In this document: in pieces, positions 13,501 to 28,500 of the stretch | Layout: every line of letters starts with the position of its first letter | Numbering within the stretch: position 1 is the stretch's first letter | Origin: Mytilus galloprovincialis | Lineage: Eukaryota; Mollusca; Bivalvia; Mytilida; Mytilidae | DNA: 64,000 nt | Reading direction: 5' to 3' | Assembly (NCBI RefSeq): GCF_965363235.1 | Contig: NC_134847.1 | Location: 56,700,439 to 56,764,438, forward strand | Program-made: the position numbers and the translations under genes | Notes under the pieces: model-generated | The model's database searches: none | Told to the model about the DNA's origin: nothing | The model's input: only the letters and a program-made list of their open reading frames with translations

Positions 13501-16500
13501 GTTTTTGACTATTTTGGATTTTTCTTCTTCACAACGGCTGCTTTCAGGGCCAGTTTGGTCAGCTTGGCAGCCCGCTAACCTCGATGAGTGAGTACCGGTA
13601 GATGAATGGTGGATGTAGTTCTAAAGATGACAGGAAGCGTTATCAGGACCCAAAGCCGTGAGGCAGTTACATGCAGGTCGTATCACCCAACAGCCTAGGA
13701 TACAGCCCTCGGACGTTAATCGGCATAACACTCCCCATGATACAATGGTTTTGGAGTGCATGTTAACGCGGGTACGCCAACTACTACGTCTATCTGTACG
13801 GCATGGATTGGTTTCTGTCATCTTAAGTAGTATGTCGTTGTTCATCTAACTGTAAACCCTCATCGAAGATAGCGGGTAAAGGAGAGCTGGCCCAGCACGT
13901 CCGTTCAGCTGTAATGACTGAGACGTGACTGATTTTTGATGTTGTGACAAAATTAGTTTATCAGTTTGTATAGTTATATTATATTCATTTCCATGCTGAA
14001 GGGGAACTGTTTATTTTGAATTGCTATTAAATTGTCCAAACTAAGCTTTCATATAGTTTTTCTTTCTAAAAGTCTTCTATATTTATAAGAATCAGATATC
14101 ATTTTAAATAAAACATCATATATTCAGTAAAATATGTGTGAAATAACAATATGCTATTGATAAATTTTCAGGGGAGATAACCTAAAATATTATTCTTTTG
14201 AATAAAGACTTTTTGAAAGAAAAGTTATTATCTCCCCTATGGAAACTTCCTACAAACATATATTGCAATTTTACACATATTTTACTGAATATGAAATGTT
14301 TTAATTCACATAATGTCTGATTCTTATAAATATAGAATACTTTTTTGACTTGCTATTAAATTGTCCAAACTAAGCTTTCATATAGTTTTTCTTTCTAAAA
14401 GTATTCTATCTATAATACTAAAATTACGAGGTCCAATTTGTCAGCCGTCATCACCTAAAAACGACGAATAAAAAAATTCAACTTTATATATAACTAATAA
14501 AGTACAAAGGTGTAGATTAAAAGTTACACCACTCCAGGCCCTTTTGTTTTCCACGTAATTAATATTGCCAATAATTAAGATGTTCCGGGTCGAGTCCGAT
14601 ACCGATACCAATAGTATATTCACCTGTTACTGATTACCTTATCTGTACGTTCCGCATCTGACAGGCGCACCACCAAACGGTGTATTCAGGATTAATATGT
14701 TATATAGTATTACACGGGTCATAATCACAGGGTTGACACTACTTAATTGTCAAATTGTTACCTATTGTAGTATTTTAATCAGTTAGACTTTCTAAGATAA
14801 CAATACGAATACGAAAAATCTGGACTAAAATAAGGCGTATAGGCACAGTTTTCAATTTGTTAGCGGGCATGACGTAAAACAGTGAATCAAAGAATTCAAC
14901 TTTAGTTTATTTATGACTAATATAGGACAATGCTGTTGATTAAAAAGTACTCCATTCCAGGACCTTTTGTTTTCCAAATAATTAATATTATCAATAATTG
15001 ATAAGTTCCAGTTCGACGGGTTCAAACAGAAAGATTTGAAAGCGGAGAAAACTGTGTATCTTATAATCGGCATGACTTTATCAAATGACAATGCTAATAC
15101 TAAAATAAGGCTTGCACATAGTTATATACTTTAATTCAGTCACGGACCTGCGATATCACGGGTGTGTTCTAGTATTTATAAGAATCAGACATTATGTGAA
15201 TTAAAACATTTCATATTCAGTAAAATATGTGTAAAATTGCAATATATGTTTGTAGGAAGTTTCCATGGGGGAGATAATAACTTTTCTTTCAAAAAGTCTT
15301 TATTCAAAAGAATAATATTTTAGGTTATCTCCCCTGAAAATTTATCAATAGCATATTGTTATTTCACACATATTTTACTGAATATATGATGTTTTATTTA
15401 AAATGATATCTGATTCTTATAAATATAGAAGACTTTTAGAAAGAAAAACTATATGAAAGCTTAGTTTGGACAATTTAATAGCAATTCAAAATAAACAGTT
15501 CCCCTTCAGCATGGAAATGAATATAATATAACTATACAAACTGATAATTTAATTTTTGTCACAACATCATTAAAGTGGAGTTAAAGTCTTATAGGATTGT
15601 AAGTATAAAGATAAAAAAAGTCTTATAGGATTGTAAGTATATTTTATTTCATCACCTTGCACTTTCACATTTTGACTGAACAATTTGTTCAATTTTCTGA
15701 CCAGTTGAACAATTTGGTTTAATAAAACAAATTGCAATTTGGTCAAAATTTTGAATGAGTTGCAATTGGTGGAGAGCAACACTAACAGTCAACTCACTGT
15801 AAATGTGAAATTTTCTAACAGTACAATGAAGAAATAGAGCTGTTGAAAACTTGGCTTAATTGTCTTGTCTTTTTATTTATTTATTTTCAAATTAATATAA
15901 AAATGCACCAAATCATCTATTTGTAAAGGTCAAGATCATCTTATTTTAGTTTTGACTTTTGTTCACTAAATGATTCCTCAAGCAACACAAGATAATTCCT
16001 CTATTAAAGTGATCAAAAATAATTTTGAAGTGTATTGCTTGCTGAAAGTAATTAAATAACTATATATATAAGTGTGTATAATTTTAGACAAATAAAAACT
16101 TGTCCTGATGACACCTATGAATTAGAAGATCCTGAAGGGTTAAAAGTTCCCTTAATGATGCACCAAAGACAGGCTATAGCATGGCTGGTATGGAGGGAAA
16201 AACAGCAACCAGCTGGAGGAATTCTGGGTAATGTTGTTTAAGAAATAATTCATGGAAGCCATAGATTTGTTGGAAATTTACTTCTCAGTAAACCCAACAT
16301 TTGCAATTTTAAATTTACATTTTTTTTATCGTAAGCTACCGTCAAATTCACTGTTGACATGTTGTAACCGAGGAGCCGCCATGTTGACTTGCTGAAATCA
16401 GTAAATGTGCGAATAATGCAATAGAACAGAAAACAAGCAACACCTACCTCAATACTTTATTTTAATGCAATTGTATCCGAGTTTAGAAGGTAAACGCAAT

Positions 16501-19500
16501 AAAAAAACCTTCAGCTTTGACGTTTTCATTCGTATGACGTCATGTTTTGAAATGACGTTAATGCGCAAAAATCATTACTGGAATTTCACAGAATTTTAAT
16601 TAATTTTGTTTTTGTCCATTTTTCCGTTCTCTAATGTGTAAATTCTTTTTGTTATGCATCAGAATCAGAATAAATGTTCTGTAGGGTTTTATTCAATTGT
16701 AATTGTTAACACAGCTAAATCCACAACCGTTTACACATAGGTTACGATACATGTGGATTTAAGTGGGAGGCATATTTAAAAAGCCATTTGTGTACATCTT
16801 GGAGTCTGCGCTAAGTATAGATATATCGAGAATTTTATCACGGTGTTGTTTACAAAGCAAAAGAAGCACGTCATATTAGAATTGTACTTTAACATGTGAT
16901 TTCTAAGTAAGTTGTTTCAATTTTTTTAAATATACTAGACTCCCTCATATATATGTTGTAGTACAATGCATTTTGATTCCCTGATTTGGTCCTCTTTTAC
17001 TTTACTCATTGACTTTGAAGTATATCTGGTTTATATTGAAAGGTAGAAGGTTATATTGTCTTAGGATTAATCAGATTATTACTTAAGGGGGTTAGCGGGT
17101 CTAAATCATTTATATAGGATTTCTCTATATTTTTCTATAAATGTACTTTATCTTATAGTTAATAGAAAAATAAAATAAAAAAGTGGGGTCACTGTTCATT
17201 TGTGCTCACAATCTGCTTTCGAAAGAAGCATACATTTTTGTAAAGGCGTTTTTTTTCTGTTGAAGTAATAGAAGAAATAAAGGTAATATCGAAATAAAAA
17301 AAAGAAATTTATTACAGAAATCGCGATAATTGTACAATAATTTAGTTTAAGTACAGCTTATATGGAAATTATATTAAAAAAGATAGGTCACCGATGAGTT
17401 GAAAAAGATAATTCAATTTTAGAGCCCAAAAAAGGCATTTTTCCACCAAAGGGAGATAATTTGGAACTTTTTCAATGATGTATACATTTTGAAAGTCATC
17501 TGGGGGCCAACATAAATTGATTGTTTTGAATGATTTTTGTACCATATGATAAAGTAACAACTACAAAAGGAAATAAATAAAATTTGTAATGAAAAACAAA
17601 TGTTTGATTTTTTCTGAATTTTTTATACCCTCGTTTAACCAAGTGAACATGATTGATTTCTAAAAAATACTGAAGTACAAATGAAAGGATTGTAGGTCTG
17701 AATGAACAAAACAAGCAATTTTATTTTATATCTTATGATCATTAGAGCTAATTAAATAGAATACTTCTGTATCTAACACGTTTTATTTTCCAATTTTCAC
17801 TATCCCTTACCTTGTGGTTAGTGAATGTTTGACAATTACACCTTCACAGTTGATTTGGACTACACAATTCTAAAAATAACTCTAGGACTCATAGAATAAT
17901 GTTAGTTACTACTATGTGCCATCTCTCATGGAGGAAAATGGAAAAACATGTTGGATCTGCATTATAAATTATAAACCAGTTTGTGTTCTTGTTACGTACA
18001 ATTATAAATGAAAGGGGTATCTTCATTATGACCACATTATGTTCTTTTTTTGGATAGCTGATGACATGGGTTTAGGTAAAACACTGACTATGATCTCACT
18101 GATAATGAAACAAAAACAGCTGAAGGAAAACGGTACAGAAGAAGATAAACAGACTTGGTTAAGTAGAGACAAACAGTTAGAAAAATGTAAGTAAACATAA
18201 AAAAAATTGTGAAAACACAATAAAATAAAAAAAATTAAGATCTGAGGAGGTTTATATTTTGACCTGTCCAAAATCAGGAACCATGTCAGTTATGTTATAG
18301 TGGGTTTTTGTCTCGCTTGTCGGAGTCAAAAAGCGAGACATAGGTATGCTGTTCCCGGGCGTCGGCCATGGCGACGTTGACAACGGCATCAACAATGTAT
18401 TAGTTTGCGATTAGGTCTAGTTTATGGTGAACCACTAGTGGTAAGTCAAAGATATTAGGTATGCAGTTGTATAAGTATTGGCACATCTCATTTCCATGGA
18501 GATTATTTGACCCCGCCCCCTCATTCATGGTCTATTGACTTTGAAATTTTTGCTTAGTTTTAATGTATTAGTTTATTAGGTCAGTTTATGGGGAACCACT
18601 AGTCATAGGTTAATGATAATTGGTATGCAGTTATATATATAAGCATTGGCATACCTCATTTCCATGGAGATTATTTGGCCCCGCCCCCTCAGTTATTGTC
18701 CATTTACTTTGAAACTTTTGTTTAGTTTTCATGTATTAGTTTGTGATTAGGTCAGTTTATGGGGAACCAGTAGTGGTAAAGTAATGATAATTGGTATGCA
18801 GTTGTATAAGCATCAGCATATCTCATTTCCATGGAGATTATTTGGTCCCGCCCCCTCATTTATGGTCTAATGACTTTGAAATTTTTGCTTAGTTTTAATG
18901 TATTAGTTTATTAGGTCAGTTTATGGGGAACCACTAGTCGTAGGTTAATGATAATTGGTATGCAGTTATATAAGCATTGGCATACCTCATTTCCATGGAG
19001 ATTATTTGGCCCCGCCCCCTCAGTTATGGTCCATTGACTTTGAAACTTTTGCTTAGTTTTCATGTATTCGTTTGTGATTAGGTCAGTTTGTGGTTAACCA
19101 GTAGTGGTAGAGTAATGATAATTGGTATGCAGTTGTATAAGCATCAGCATATCTCATTTCCATGTAGATTATTCGACCCTGCCCCCTCGTTCATGGTCTA
19201 TTGACTTTGAAATTTTTCTTAGTTTTTGTCGAGCCTGCAACTTTTGTCGCAGAAAGCTCGACATAGGGATAGTGATCCGGCGGCCACAGCTACGGCGGTG
19301 TTAGCTAAGTTCTTAAAAGCTTTATATTTTAGAAGTTGGAAGACCTGGATGCTTCATACTTTGTATATGGATGTCTCATGTTACGAAGTTTCTGTCAGTC
19401 ACATGTCCAATGTCCTCGACCTCATTTTCATGGTTCAGTGACTACTTGAAAAAAAAGTTAAGATTTTTTGTAATGTTAAATTCTCTCTTATTTTAAGTAA

Positions 19501-22500
19501 TAGGATAACTATATTTGGTATGTGCGTACCTTGCAAGGTCCTCATGCCGGTCAGACAGTTTTCACTTGACCTCGATCTGATTTCATGGATCAGTGAACAA
19601 GGTTAAGTTTTGGTGGTCAAGTCCATATCTCAGATACTATAAGCAAAAGTCTACTATATTTAGTGTATGGAAGGACTGTAAGGTGTACATGTCAAACTGG
19701 TAGGTCTCATCTGACCTTGACCTCATTTTCATGGTTCAGTGGTTATAGTTAAGTTTTTGTGTTTTGGTCTGTTTTTCTTAAACCATAAGCAATAGCTATA
19801 GGTCCACTTTATTTGTTGTAATGTATGGAAGAATTATTAGCTGTACATGCCTGCCTAGCATGGTTCATCTGACCTTGACCTCATTTTCATGGTTCAAAGG
19901 TCAATGTAGAGTTTTCTTGGTTTATGTTAAGTTTATGTGACAGTTGTAATAAAGTTTTATATTTAGGACTATCAACATAATATCAATGATTAGTAAAGAA
20001 GGCGAGACATTTCAGCGTGTGCACTCTTGTAATGTATAAGTTTGTGATGTCAGTTTATGGGGAACCACTAGTCGTAGGTTAATGATAATTGGTATGCAAT
20101 TATATAAGCATTGGAATACCTCATTAAGCTCATTTCCCTGGAGATTTTTTGGCCCCGCCCCCTCAGTGATGGTCCATTGACTTTGAAACTTTTGCTTAGT
20201 TTTCATGTACCGGTATTCGTTTGTGATTAGGTTTGTCTAAAGAGAACTACTTATGATAAGTCAATGGTATTTGGTTTGCAGTTGTATTAGCATTGGCACA
20301 TCTCATTTCAATGGAGATTGTTTAGCCATGTACCTTCAGTTATAGTTCAATGACTTTAAATATTTGCTAAACTTACATGTTAAAATGTTGCTATTTTTTA
20401 TTTTAACATTTGCATTACCGGTATAGAAATTACAAAAAAGCGAGACATATCTCTGTGATAACAGTGATATTCGTATTGTCATACATTGTAGTTAACTGGC
20501 AGACCATCATTTAAGGCTTTGTTTAACAAGAAGTGGTTTAAAAATAAAACACTCTTTCTGTTAAAAAAAATCACTAAAAAATAAATTGTAAGCTTGTTAA
20601 ACATAGTCGTTTTGAGGTTATTTATATCTTATGACAGAAGAAATTTGTAATTTTTGTCATTTTACACAAGCAGGAAAGCCAATTTATTTTTCACAGCTTC
20701 TTTTGGAAGTTTATTGTAACAAATTTAAAATGGTTTTTGATGAACTTATATTTCTTAAAAAAAGATGAATCTTGGGTATGATTTTTAAATTTTAAACCTA
20801 CCAAAACTTTATATTTTTTTCTTGTTTGTCTTTTTAATAGTGAGCAAAAAGTTGGTTAAATCACGAGCTACTTTGGTGATCTGTCCAGCATCTTTAATCC
20901 ATCAGTGGAAAACAGAGATAGAAAGAAGAGTAAAAGGAAGTAGACTGAAAGTGATGCTGTATCATGGACCTGATAGAGAGTCAGATATACTAAGGTAGAG
21001 TTATGTTCCCTTGATGAAAAAGGGGAGGTAATCTTACAGCTGATCAATTCAAGTGTGTACTTAGTCACATCTATACTTTTAAATGAGAAGACCTCATTTT
21101 GTGTGTCGCTTCTGTTCCTTCCACAATAAATTAACCATCATGCCTCTGTGTCCTATAGGTACCATGCATAGTTGCATTTGTCATCCTCGCTGATGATTAT
21201 TCCGTTTGGGTTATTTTGGAAGTAAAATGAAAATAAAGAGGTCTGGATATTGTTTCCGTCATCGGACAAGGTTCTTGGAGGTGGGGGGGGGGGGGACAGG
21301 ACATTTTTTTTGCTTTTTCTGTATACTATGAACATACAAGTTACATTGTAAACAAACTTTGATTTTCTATATTTATCTTATCTATTTATAACTCTGTATT
21401 GCTACTTTTACTTTTCATTTTTTCTCTCACCATGACGACGTCAAATTCAATGCACCACTTTGAGTACTTCAGGGATTAATTTCTGTATAAAAATTGTCCT
21501 GATGAAGACTGCCTTGCAGGCCAAACATGTAGACCATAGCAAATAAAATTGCAGACCATTCGAAGTGTTGTTGTCAATTTTGGATATTATTTTAAAGTTG
21601 CATTTATTTGCATAATTTGACAACCCTGCATATCAAGGTATCCACTTCAGGGACTCTAACGAAATGATTCACACAGGCATTGGTTCAACACATGGAGTTT
21701 AATATGAACATACATATTCGATAAAATAAAGTGTACATTGTATTTGATATTTATTATGATTTCCAAGTTTTCTATCAACGGCGGTCATATATTATATAGA
21801 GATTAGAGTATATGTAATTTCACAGTACGTATAAAAAAAAATTGAAAGTAATAGAAAATAAAAAAAAGAAGATTAAGAAAAAAGGGGAGCGCTGATATAA
21901 ATTGTCCTATGACTTTTGATACCTTTCCTGAAATGCTCTAGTCATTTTTTTTTTCATCCTACAACAGTAACTTGCTAGATAAACCATGAATTCTTTATTG
22001 GTTATTAAAATGGTTTAAAATGCATAAACAATGCTACAAAAACCTTTTTCTAACCAATCCAAATAACCAATGGGCAATAATTTAATTTATCTAACAGAAT
22101 ATCTTATTTGGACATTCATACATGTACATACTTTGATTGATCAGTTTGGCATTATTATCAGTAAACTGCTCATCTGTAAGTGCTAGTTATTTAAAGTACT
22201 TCAATGTTTTTTTCCATATACCATAAGTATTTGTCAATCATTTCGTCTTAGATTAAAACTTAGAATTACAGTACCAGGTACTTAAGAATAGATAACCTTC
22301 AATTGCCAACTTCTTAATGTATGGCTTATCAACTTTTTAACTTACCGAAATTGCCATTTTTGCCATTTTAAGGCTATCAAACCAATAGTTTTTATATTGC
22401 TTCTAAAACAAGTCTAGATAATTTAGCATCTAAATGTTATAGATTAGCTGACAATGATGTAGTATTGACAACCTATAACCTGGTTGCTAAGGAGGTTGGG

Positions 22501-25500
22501 GCAGCAGATATTAATGCTGAGGACCCTGCTAAGGATGAAGATCCCGATGAAGAGGATAAAAAAGATGAGGTTATAATTTTAATACCAATCTGTACAAGAA
22601 TTTTATTGTTTTACATTGATTTTATTATTTAGATTGTAATTGATAAAAGTTGGTTTTAAGTCAAGTCTGCATCATGCAAGATATGTTCATCGTGCATATT
22701 TATAATTTTGTTTGTATGTCTAAATGATGTGATGACCTGTTTTCCATGATTCAATGATTATGCATTAGGTATTGCTTGTTTGATTTTAGTTCTGGGAATG
22801 CATACAATTAGGTACTGGACAATAAGCATCAATCTATTATGATTATATTTACAATTTAAGACTACAAAAGGCAAGGAAATCTGGAACACTGTCATAATTT
22901 ACCAGCTATCGATATTATTGTTAAAGACCAAAACAATTTGAATATTGAGACTAGCACAGAATCAAGATATATTTGTTAGATAACTGGGTGGAAATAAAGG
23001 GTGTATATGAATGAATTGCAATACTACATCAAGAAAGGAACATATAAAAAGAGAAAGTTGAAGTAGTAATCATATGAAACAAAACATACTATATTGTTCA
23101 AATAATAAATGTTTATTGTTTTCTTCTAGCTTTCTGCAGTGAAACACAAGTCAGACTCAAAGATGTTACGCATTGCCTGGGATAGGATTGTATTAGATGA
23201 GGCACACAACATTAAGAATCATAAAAGTTTGACGGCAGTGGCAGTGTGTAGACTAAGAGCTGGTTTCCGCTGGGCACTGACTGGTACCCCTATACAGAAT
23301 AAACTTCTAGATATATTTTCTTTATTAAGGTATTTGCATGTAAAAAAATATTATTTCGAAACTTCATTTGTCATTTGAGTAACAATTAAAAAAATTCACC
23401 TTTATTCTTTAAATTTAACTTTCAATTGAAACATACATTTCATTGAAATTCAATAGCTTACAAATATACCTTATTTCTATTTGGAGATTTGCAACACTTA
23501 ACCAAAGAATTTATATGACATTTTAAATATTGACATCATACAAAAATCACTTTTCTTTTGTGGTATCAGATATTTTCTCTTAAGAAATCAAATTTTCTGG
23601 GAGCATCTCTGATGTCCAATAACAGGCGACAAACAGAAATAATGTAAACAATTTTGTGTGCTGACTGAAAGTAATATCTTTGAAAATTCATCTGTTAACG
23701 ACTAAATTGAAATTTATATAGGTGTTTAACTTGAGGTAAAAAAAAAGACATTAAGACATAGATATAATGTTTGAGTTTTTTCAGATTAAATAATTTTAAA
23801 CTTTCAGATTTTTAAGATGCTCCCCATTTGATGAATACAAGTTATGGAAGAAACAGGTTGAGAGAGGTATGTCAAACGTTTTTTTTGTACATGGTAGAAA
23901 TGTACAGCTTAAGGTAAGGTTTGCATGAAACCTGGATTTTTTTCTTAGTGATATTACACCAATATGATACATCATTTCGTTCAAGGAGGAGTACCCAATC
24001 ATTTAATGAAAAAAAATCAAACATCGCCCGTCCAGTTTTTTCATGTGAAAAGCTCAAAATTCCGATTTTTGACGATTTTTAGGGGAAATTGTATTTGAAT
24101 TCTTCTGAAATAATAATGTATGCAAGTGACTATAAAAAAATAAAACTGAACAAAACATGTATAAATAATTGTGGTCCATTCATTAATAATAAATTTTAAT
24201 TAAAAAATCATAAAAAGTTCCTAAAAACAAGATTTTTTTAATTTTTGGGTTAAAAAAAAACCGTTGCCATGGCAACAAAAAGCCAAAAATATCCTTTTTC
24301 CGGGTCCCCCGTTTTTGTAAAAAACTGTGAACTTTAGGATTTAACTATTTGCATTGCAATGAGTTAATAAAATTGGTATGTCCCCGAACTCGTTTTTACG
24401 GAAATGGGCGTTATGTGTTCATGTTGTCATTTCTGTAAAACACAAAAAATTGATCTCCAAAGAAGATAGTCATCTTTAATAGCATCTTTTTACAAAGAAT
24501 CATTTTGTCTTGTAACACTTTGGGACTGACCATAGTCAATGACAGAAAACAGTGATTAACTTAGGGATGACATCAAAAGATCAATGTAGGATAAAAAAAA
24601 ACTTAATTCAAATAGTTTGGGGGGGGGGGGGGGGGGATAAAAGTTGCTGCAAGTTTTTATCAATTTGACATCGATTTAACATATATCCATATTGGTCAAT
24701 CAAATTTTTCCCAAATTAAGTTAAGACGGGTGAACAAACTATGTGAATTAAGTTGTTTTTTGTTATCCTACATTGAACTTTTGATGTCGTTCCTTAACTT
24801 TTATGCCCACAACTATCAGTCGGAAGGGGAGGTGTTTAAATTTGGTCATATTTGTGTACTAATACATGTACAAGACTCTGAGTTTGAAGGAATGTGTCCA
24901 TGGGACATTGATGATGCCCCCTCTTGCATAAATATAAACCATTATAAAGCATTACGTATAAATTTTATAACATTTGGTTGAAGCAAACTAAAGATAGAGA
25001 ACAGAAACGAAAAATTCGGAAAACGACCTCATAAAAATACTCCGAGCGTCGTCACTACTTCATTATGATCTCTTATATGTATACGGAGAAAGACTAAAAA
25101 CTAACAATTTCCCGGATTTTATAGTGAGTCTGTACATGTGTAGAGACACCAGTTACCATCCTTGTTTTTAGATAAATTAATTCAAAGTTGACTGATATGC
25201 ATAGAAGTTTGTTTGATTAGGGGTTGTAAAATGTCCAGTGGCAAATACTTCAGGTATGTTCAGGACGACACAATACAATAGGTGTGTCTGAAAGACACAT
25301 TTTTAATGCATCCATAAAAAAAATACGATTAGAAACATTCCGTCAGTTGTAAAAGTGATTGATAAAATAACATATATTTCGAATGATGTAAACGTGTGGG
25401 TTGTGTGCGTATTTGCGGATAAACCTTGCAAACTGTACATTTGAAAGACCAAGTCAACATTCTGTCATTCGTAAAAATTATGCAATAAAAATATCTGAGA

Positions 25501-28500
25501 ATATATATATGCATCCTCTATAAGTAAAACACATCAGTGGCGCATTATGTAAATTCCAACCATTTTAAACGAAATTGACTAAAAGTGTCACAAAAAATGT
25601 GCCGTTTTTCACCCAATCCTGCGTTTCTATAATTTGTATTTATACTTTATAAAAAATCGGAAACGGCGTGCATCAGACTTACAAATTCAATGAAAGAGAC
25701 AGCTTAACAGTCAGTGAAAAAATTATCGGGGTTCTTGAAGCAGAATAAACAACACTTCTATCTTGTGAAAGGACAGGACGGGGACAAGCCATCAAAACAC
25801 AAGATATTAGATCAATTTCTGTTGAAATGAGCTTCCCATACATTAGTTTTTTTTAAAGGTTTTACGGCGGGTGACAAGAGAAAAGGACGGGAGAAAGGAG
25901 AAATGTGAACCCTGTCCGACCCCTCATAAATCTAGAACTGTAAAAGTGACGACATCAAAATTCAAATTTATTCTGTGTTTTTGTGGTAAAAAGCATTATG
26001 CATAAGTTTTATATATCAGTTGGTTGAGGCAAACTAAAGTTAGAGAACGGAAACCAATTTTGTAGAAACGGACGTACATTCGGACGGACGTACAAACAGA
26101 CAAGGATAAAACTCAGTACCCCCTTGCTACGGCGGGGGCATGAAAATGTACATTTATGAAAGGAAATAAAAATAAAATTCCGCGAAACTTTATGAATGGT
26201 TTTTGCACAAAGACGTTACGGCTTAACGTGACGTCATATAAATGAAAACTAACAAACTGAAGGTCATAACGTTACTTGTACGATTCAAATTTTGATAAAA
26301 TTACATGAAAACGGCGATTTTGAGGTAGGTGTTGTTTTATTTTCGATAATATTGTAGTTATAGAACATTGGTTAATCAAAGCAATTCAAAATGGCGGATC
26401 CCTCCTTTTTTCAATTATTTGAATTCGAGTTATCTCCCTGTGTACGCAAACCTTACCTTAATTCATTTTGTTATTGCATGACTATTTCAAACATATTCAA
26501 TATATTTAATAACATTTTATATAATTTGTGCATGAGAAAATATTTGTAAATGTGTGGAATGAACATTCACAATTGTTGATAAATGGCAATGGAGGTAGCT
26601 GGAAAAACACCTAATGCCAAACAATTGGAGGATTTTAAATGTTTTATTTGGTCATTTTGTTTCCTTAAATCATTCAACAAATGTTGTTGTCCATTTGATT
26701 GTCTTTTTAAATTTTACACTACATGTATTAGGCTAGATGTATCTCTGTGTCAACAGTTTATTTTATTTTCAAATGATTATATCTTGAGACTGTTAGTGGG
26801 ATCTTCAGTAATGACCATGGAGACATAATGAAACAGTCAAAGGGTAAATGGTCAAATATGAACTTGAAATTTATTCAATAGGGGTAGACTTCCAATCCCT
26901 AGGGGTTTATAGGGATGGGGATTTATTTGAGAGTCTTTTTTAACAGCATCTTGTTACAATCATTTCTTGTTTTTTATATTTTCAGACAACAGTGGTCATA
27001 GTCGCCTGAATGTTTTAGTGAAATGCTTATTGCTTAGAAGAACAAAGAATCAAGTTGACAAGGCTGGAAAACCGCTGGTAAGTTTTACAAATCTAGCTTG
27101 GTCAGTTTATTATTTATAGTTGAAGTGTCTGTTAAAATGGGATCATACCTGTCGATTTATATAGGACTGTTTTCGTACTATGTTCATTTTGTTACTTTTC
27201 TTACTATGTTCATTTTGTGTTTTCAGTAAGTTGCATTTGTTTAGAATTGCTTCTTTTAAACTGAAAAATTTAAATATCTAATTCACCATTTCAAAAAGTT
27301 TTGGGTTCAAGTCATTTAAATTCTGTAGCAATTCTCTTTAATATTATGATATGAATAAAAAATTTTGGTGTATTTTTCAAATGTCATATAATCTATATCT
27401 TAAGCAGCACTTCAAATTAAGCTCTGTCAAAAACTTTTAAAATATCATTTAATTGGAACAATAGTCACACTGAAGCGTGATACATTTGTTTTGAACTCCC
27501 TTAACTGGAATGCAAATCTTAATTTTAAGTGTTGACAGGTAAACATCGATTAATCTTTTTTTAGTGTCCCCTATCAATGAAAATGTGTTTCTTTTGTAGG
27601 TAGCTTTACCTACAAAGACTGTGAAGGAATATGAAATCAAGTTATCGGACAACGAGAGAAAAGTGTATGAAAAGATATTTGCTCAATCAAAGTAGGTTGA
27701 TCTACATATGTCAATGCAGTTTATGGTTAAATTACTCAAGTAATGGTTATAAAGAAAACATCAGTTTGAACACTTTTTTGGGCTCCATACAAGACCCCAC
27801 AAAAAAAAATGTGCTAATAAAGAGTAAGCAGTTTTGTTTGCAAGTTTGGACAGCTAGTTAACTTGGAATTCCTCAAAGACTGTGATATATAAAAAAAAAA
27901 ATAAGGGGCTTCTTGTATTAATGATTCATAAACAAGTATCTGATTTTTTTTTCAAATGTAAGGTGGTTTTTTTATTTCCAGAAAAACAAAAATAAAGATT
28001 TCAAATTTTTCTCAATTGTTGGAAATTAAAAATAAGCAAAATGTACATAATGACCATTCTAATAGATGCCGGGTTGATTGCCCAATGTCAATTTACCTAA
28101 GCTATTTCCACCAGGTGCTAGTCAATAGTGTTTTCATGAAAATTATGTTTTTTTTGTATAGAGATGTTATGAGAGATTATTTGAAACGACATGGAGAAAA
28201 GGATATTGACACTTCAAGTCAATCTTCAACATCAAATGTAAACCCATTTCAAGACAAATCACCCTCAAAGATTGTAGGTCAAGGGTCACAGGCAACAGGA
28301 GGCGGTCTGGCCCTCAACACACAACAGAGACCTGGAGGTCAAATGATCTTGGTTATGTTGTTACGGTTACGACAATGTTGTTGTCACTTAAGTTTAATGA
28401 AAGATGTAAGTATGAAGAATACAGATATAGAACTTGTTCTTCTATAACAAATAAGACTTTCAAAAAGTAGAAACAATTAAATGACATGCATAATTTAAAA

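Larger units (their letters stand above)
13107..15799. mobile_element. TA-flanked palindromic (foldback-like) element with nested insertions
   Basis: Fills most of TTF2 intron 9. Ends CAGTGAGTTGACTGTTAGTG and its complement lie inside TA dinucleotides (13105-13106 and 15800-15801), as in Tc1/mariner elements. Arms of about 0.65 kb are near-perfect inverted copies: 13107-13324 plus 13938-14408 against 15173-15799. Each arm also holds a smaller palindrome centred on gggagataa ... ttatctccc. Two later insertions sit in it (13325-13937, 14409-15172). No transposase is seen. Confidence 0.75.

Noticed and set aside
13355-13591. 78-codon open frame with a hydrophobic stretch
   Set aside because: Falls wholly inside the 613-bp mobile insertion; no family resemblance.
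21499-21540. Second hammerhead-like motif (CTGATGA ... CCAAAC)
   Set aside because: The GAAA core block is absent in this copy and stems I and III are not convincing.
24730-24981. 83-codon open frame
   Set aside because: Inside the TTAA-flanked element; no transposase or other domain recognised.
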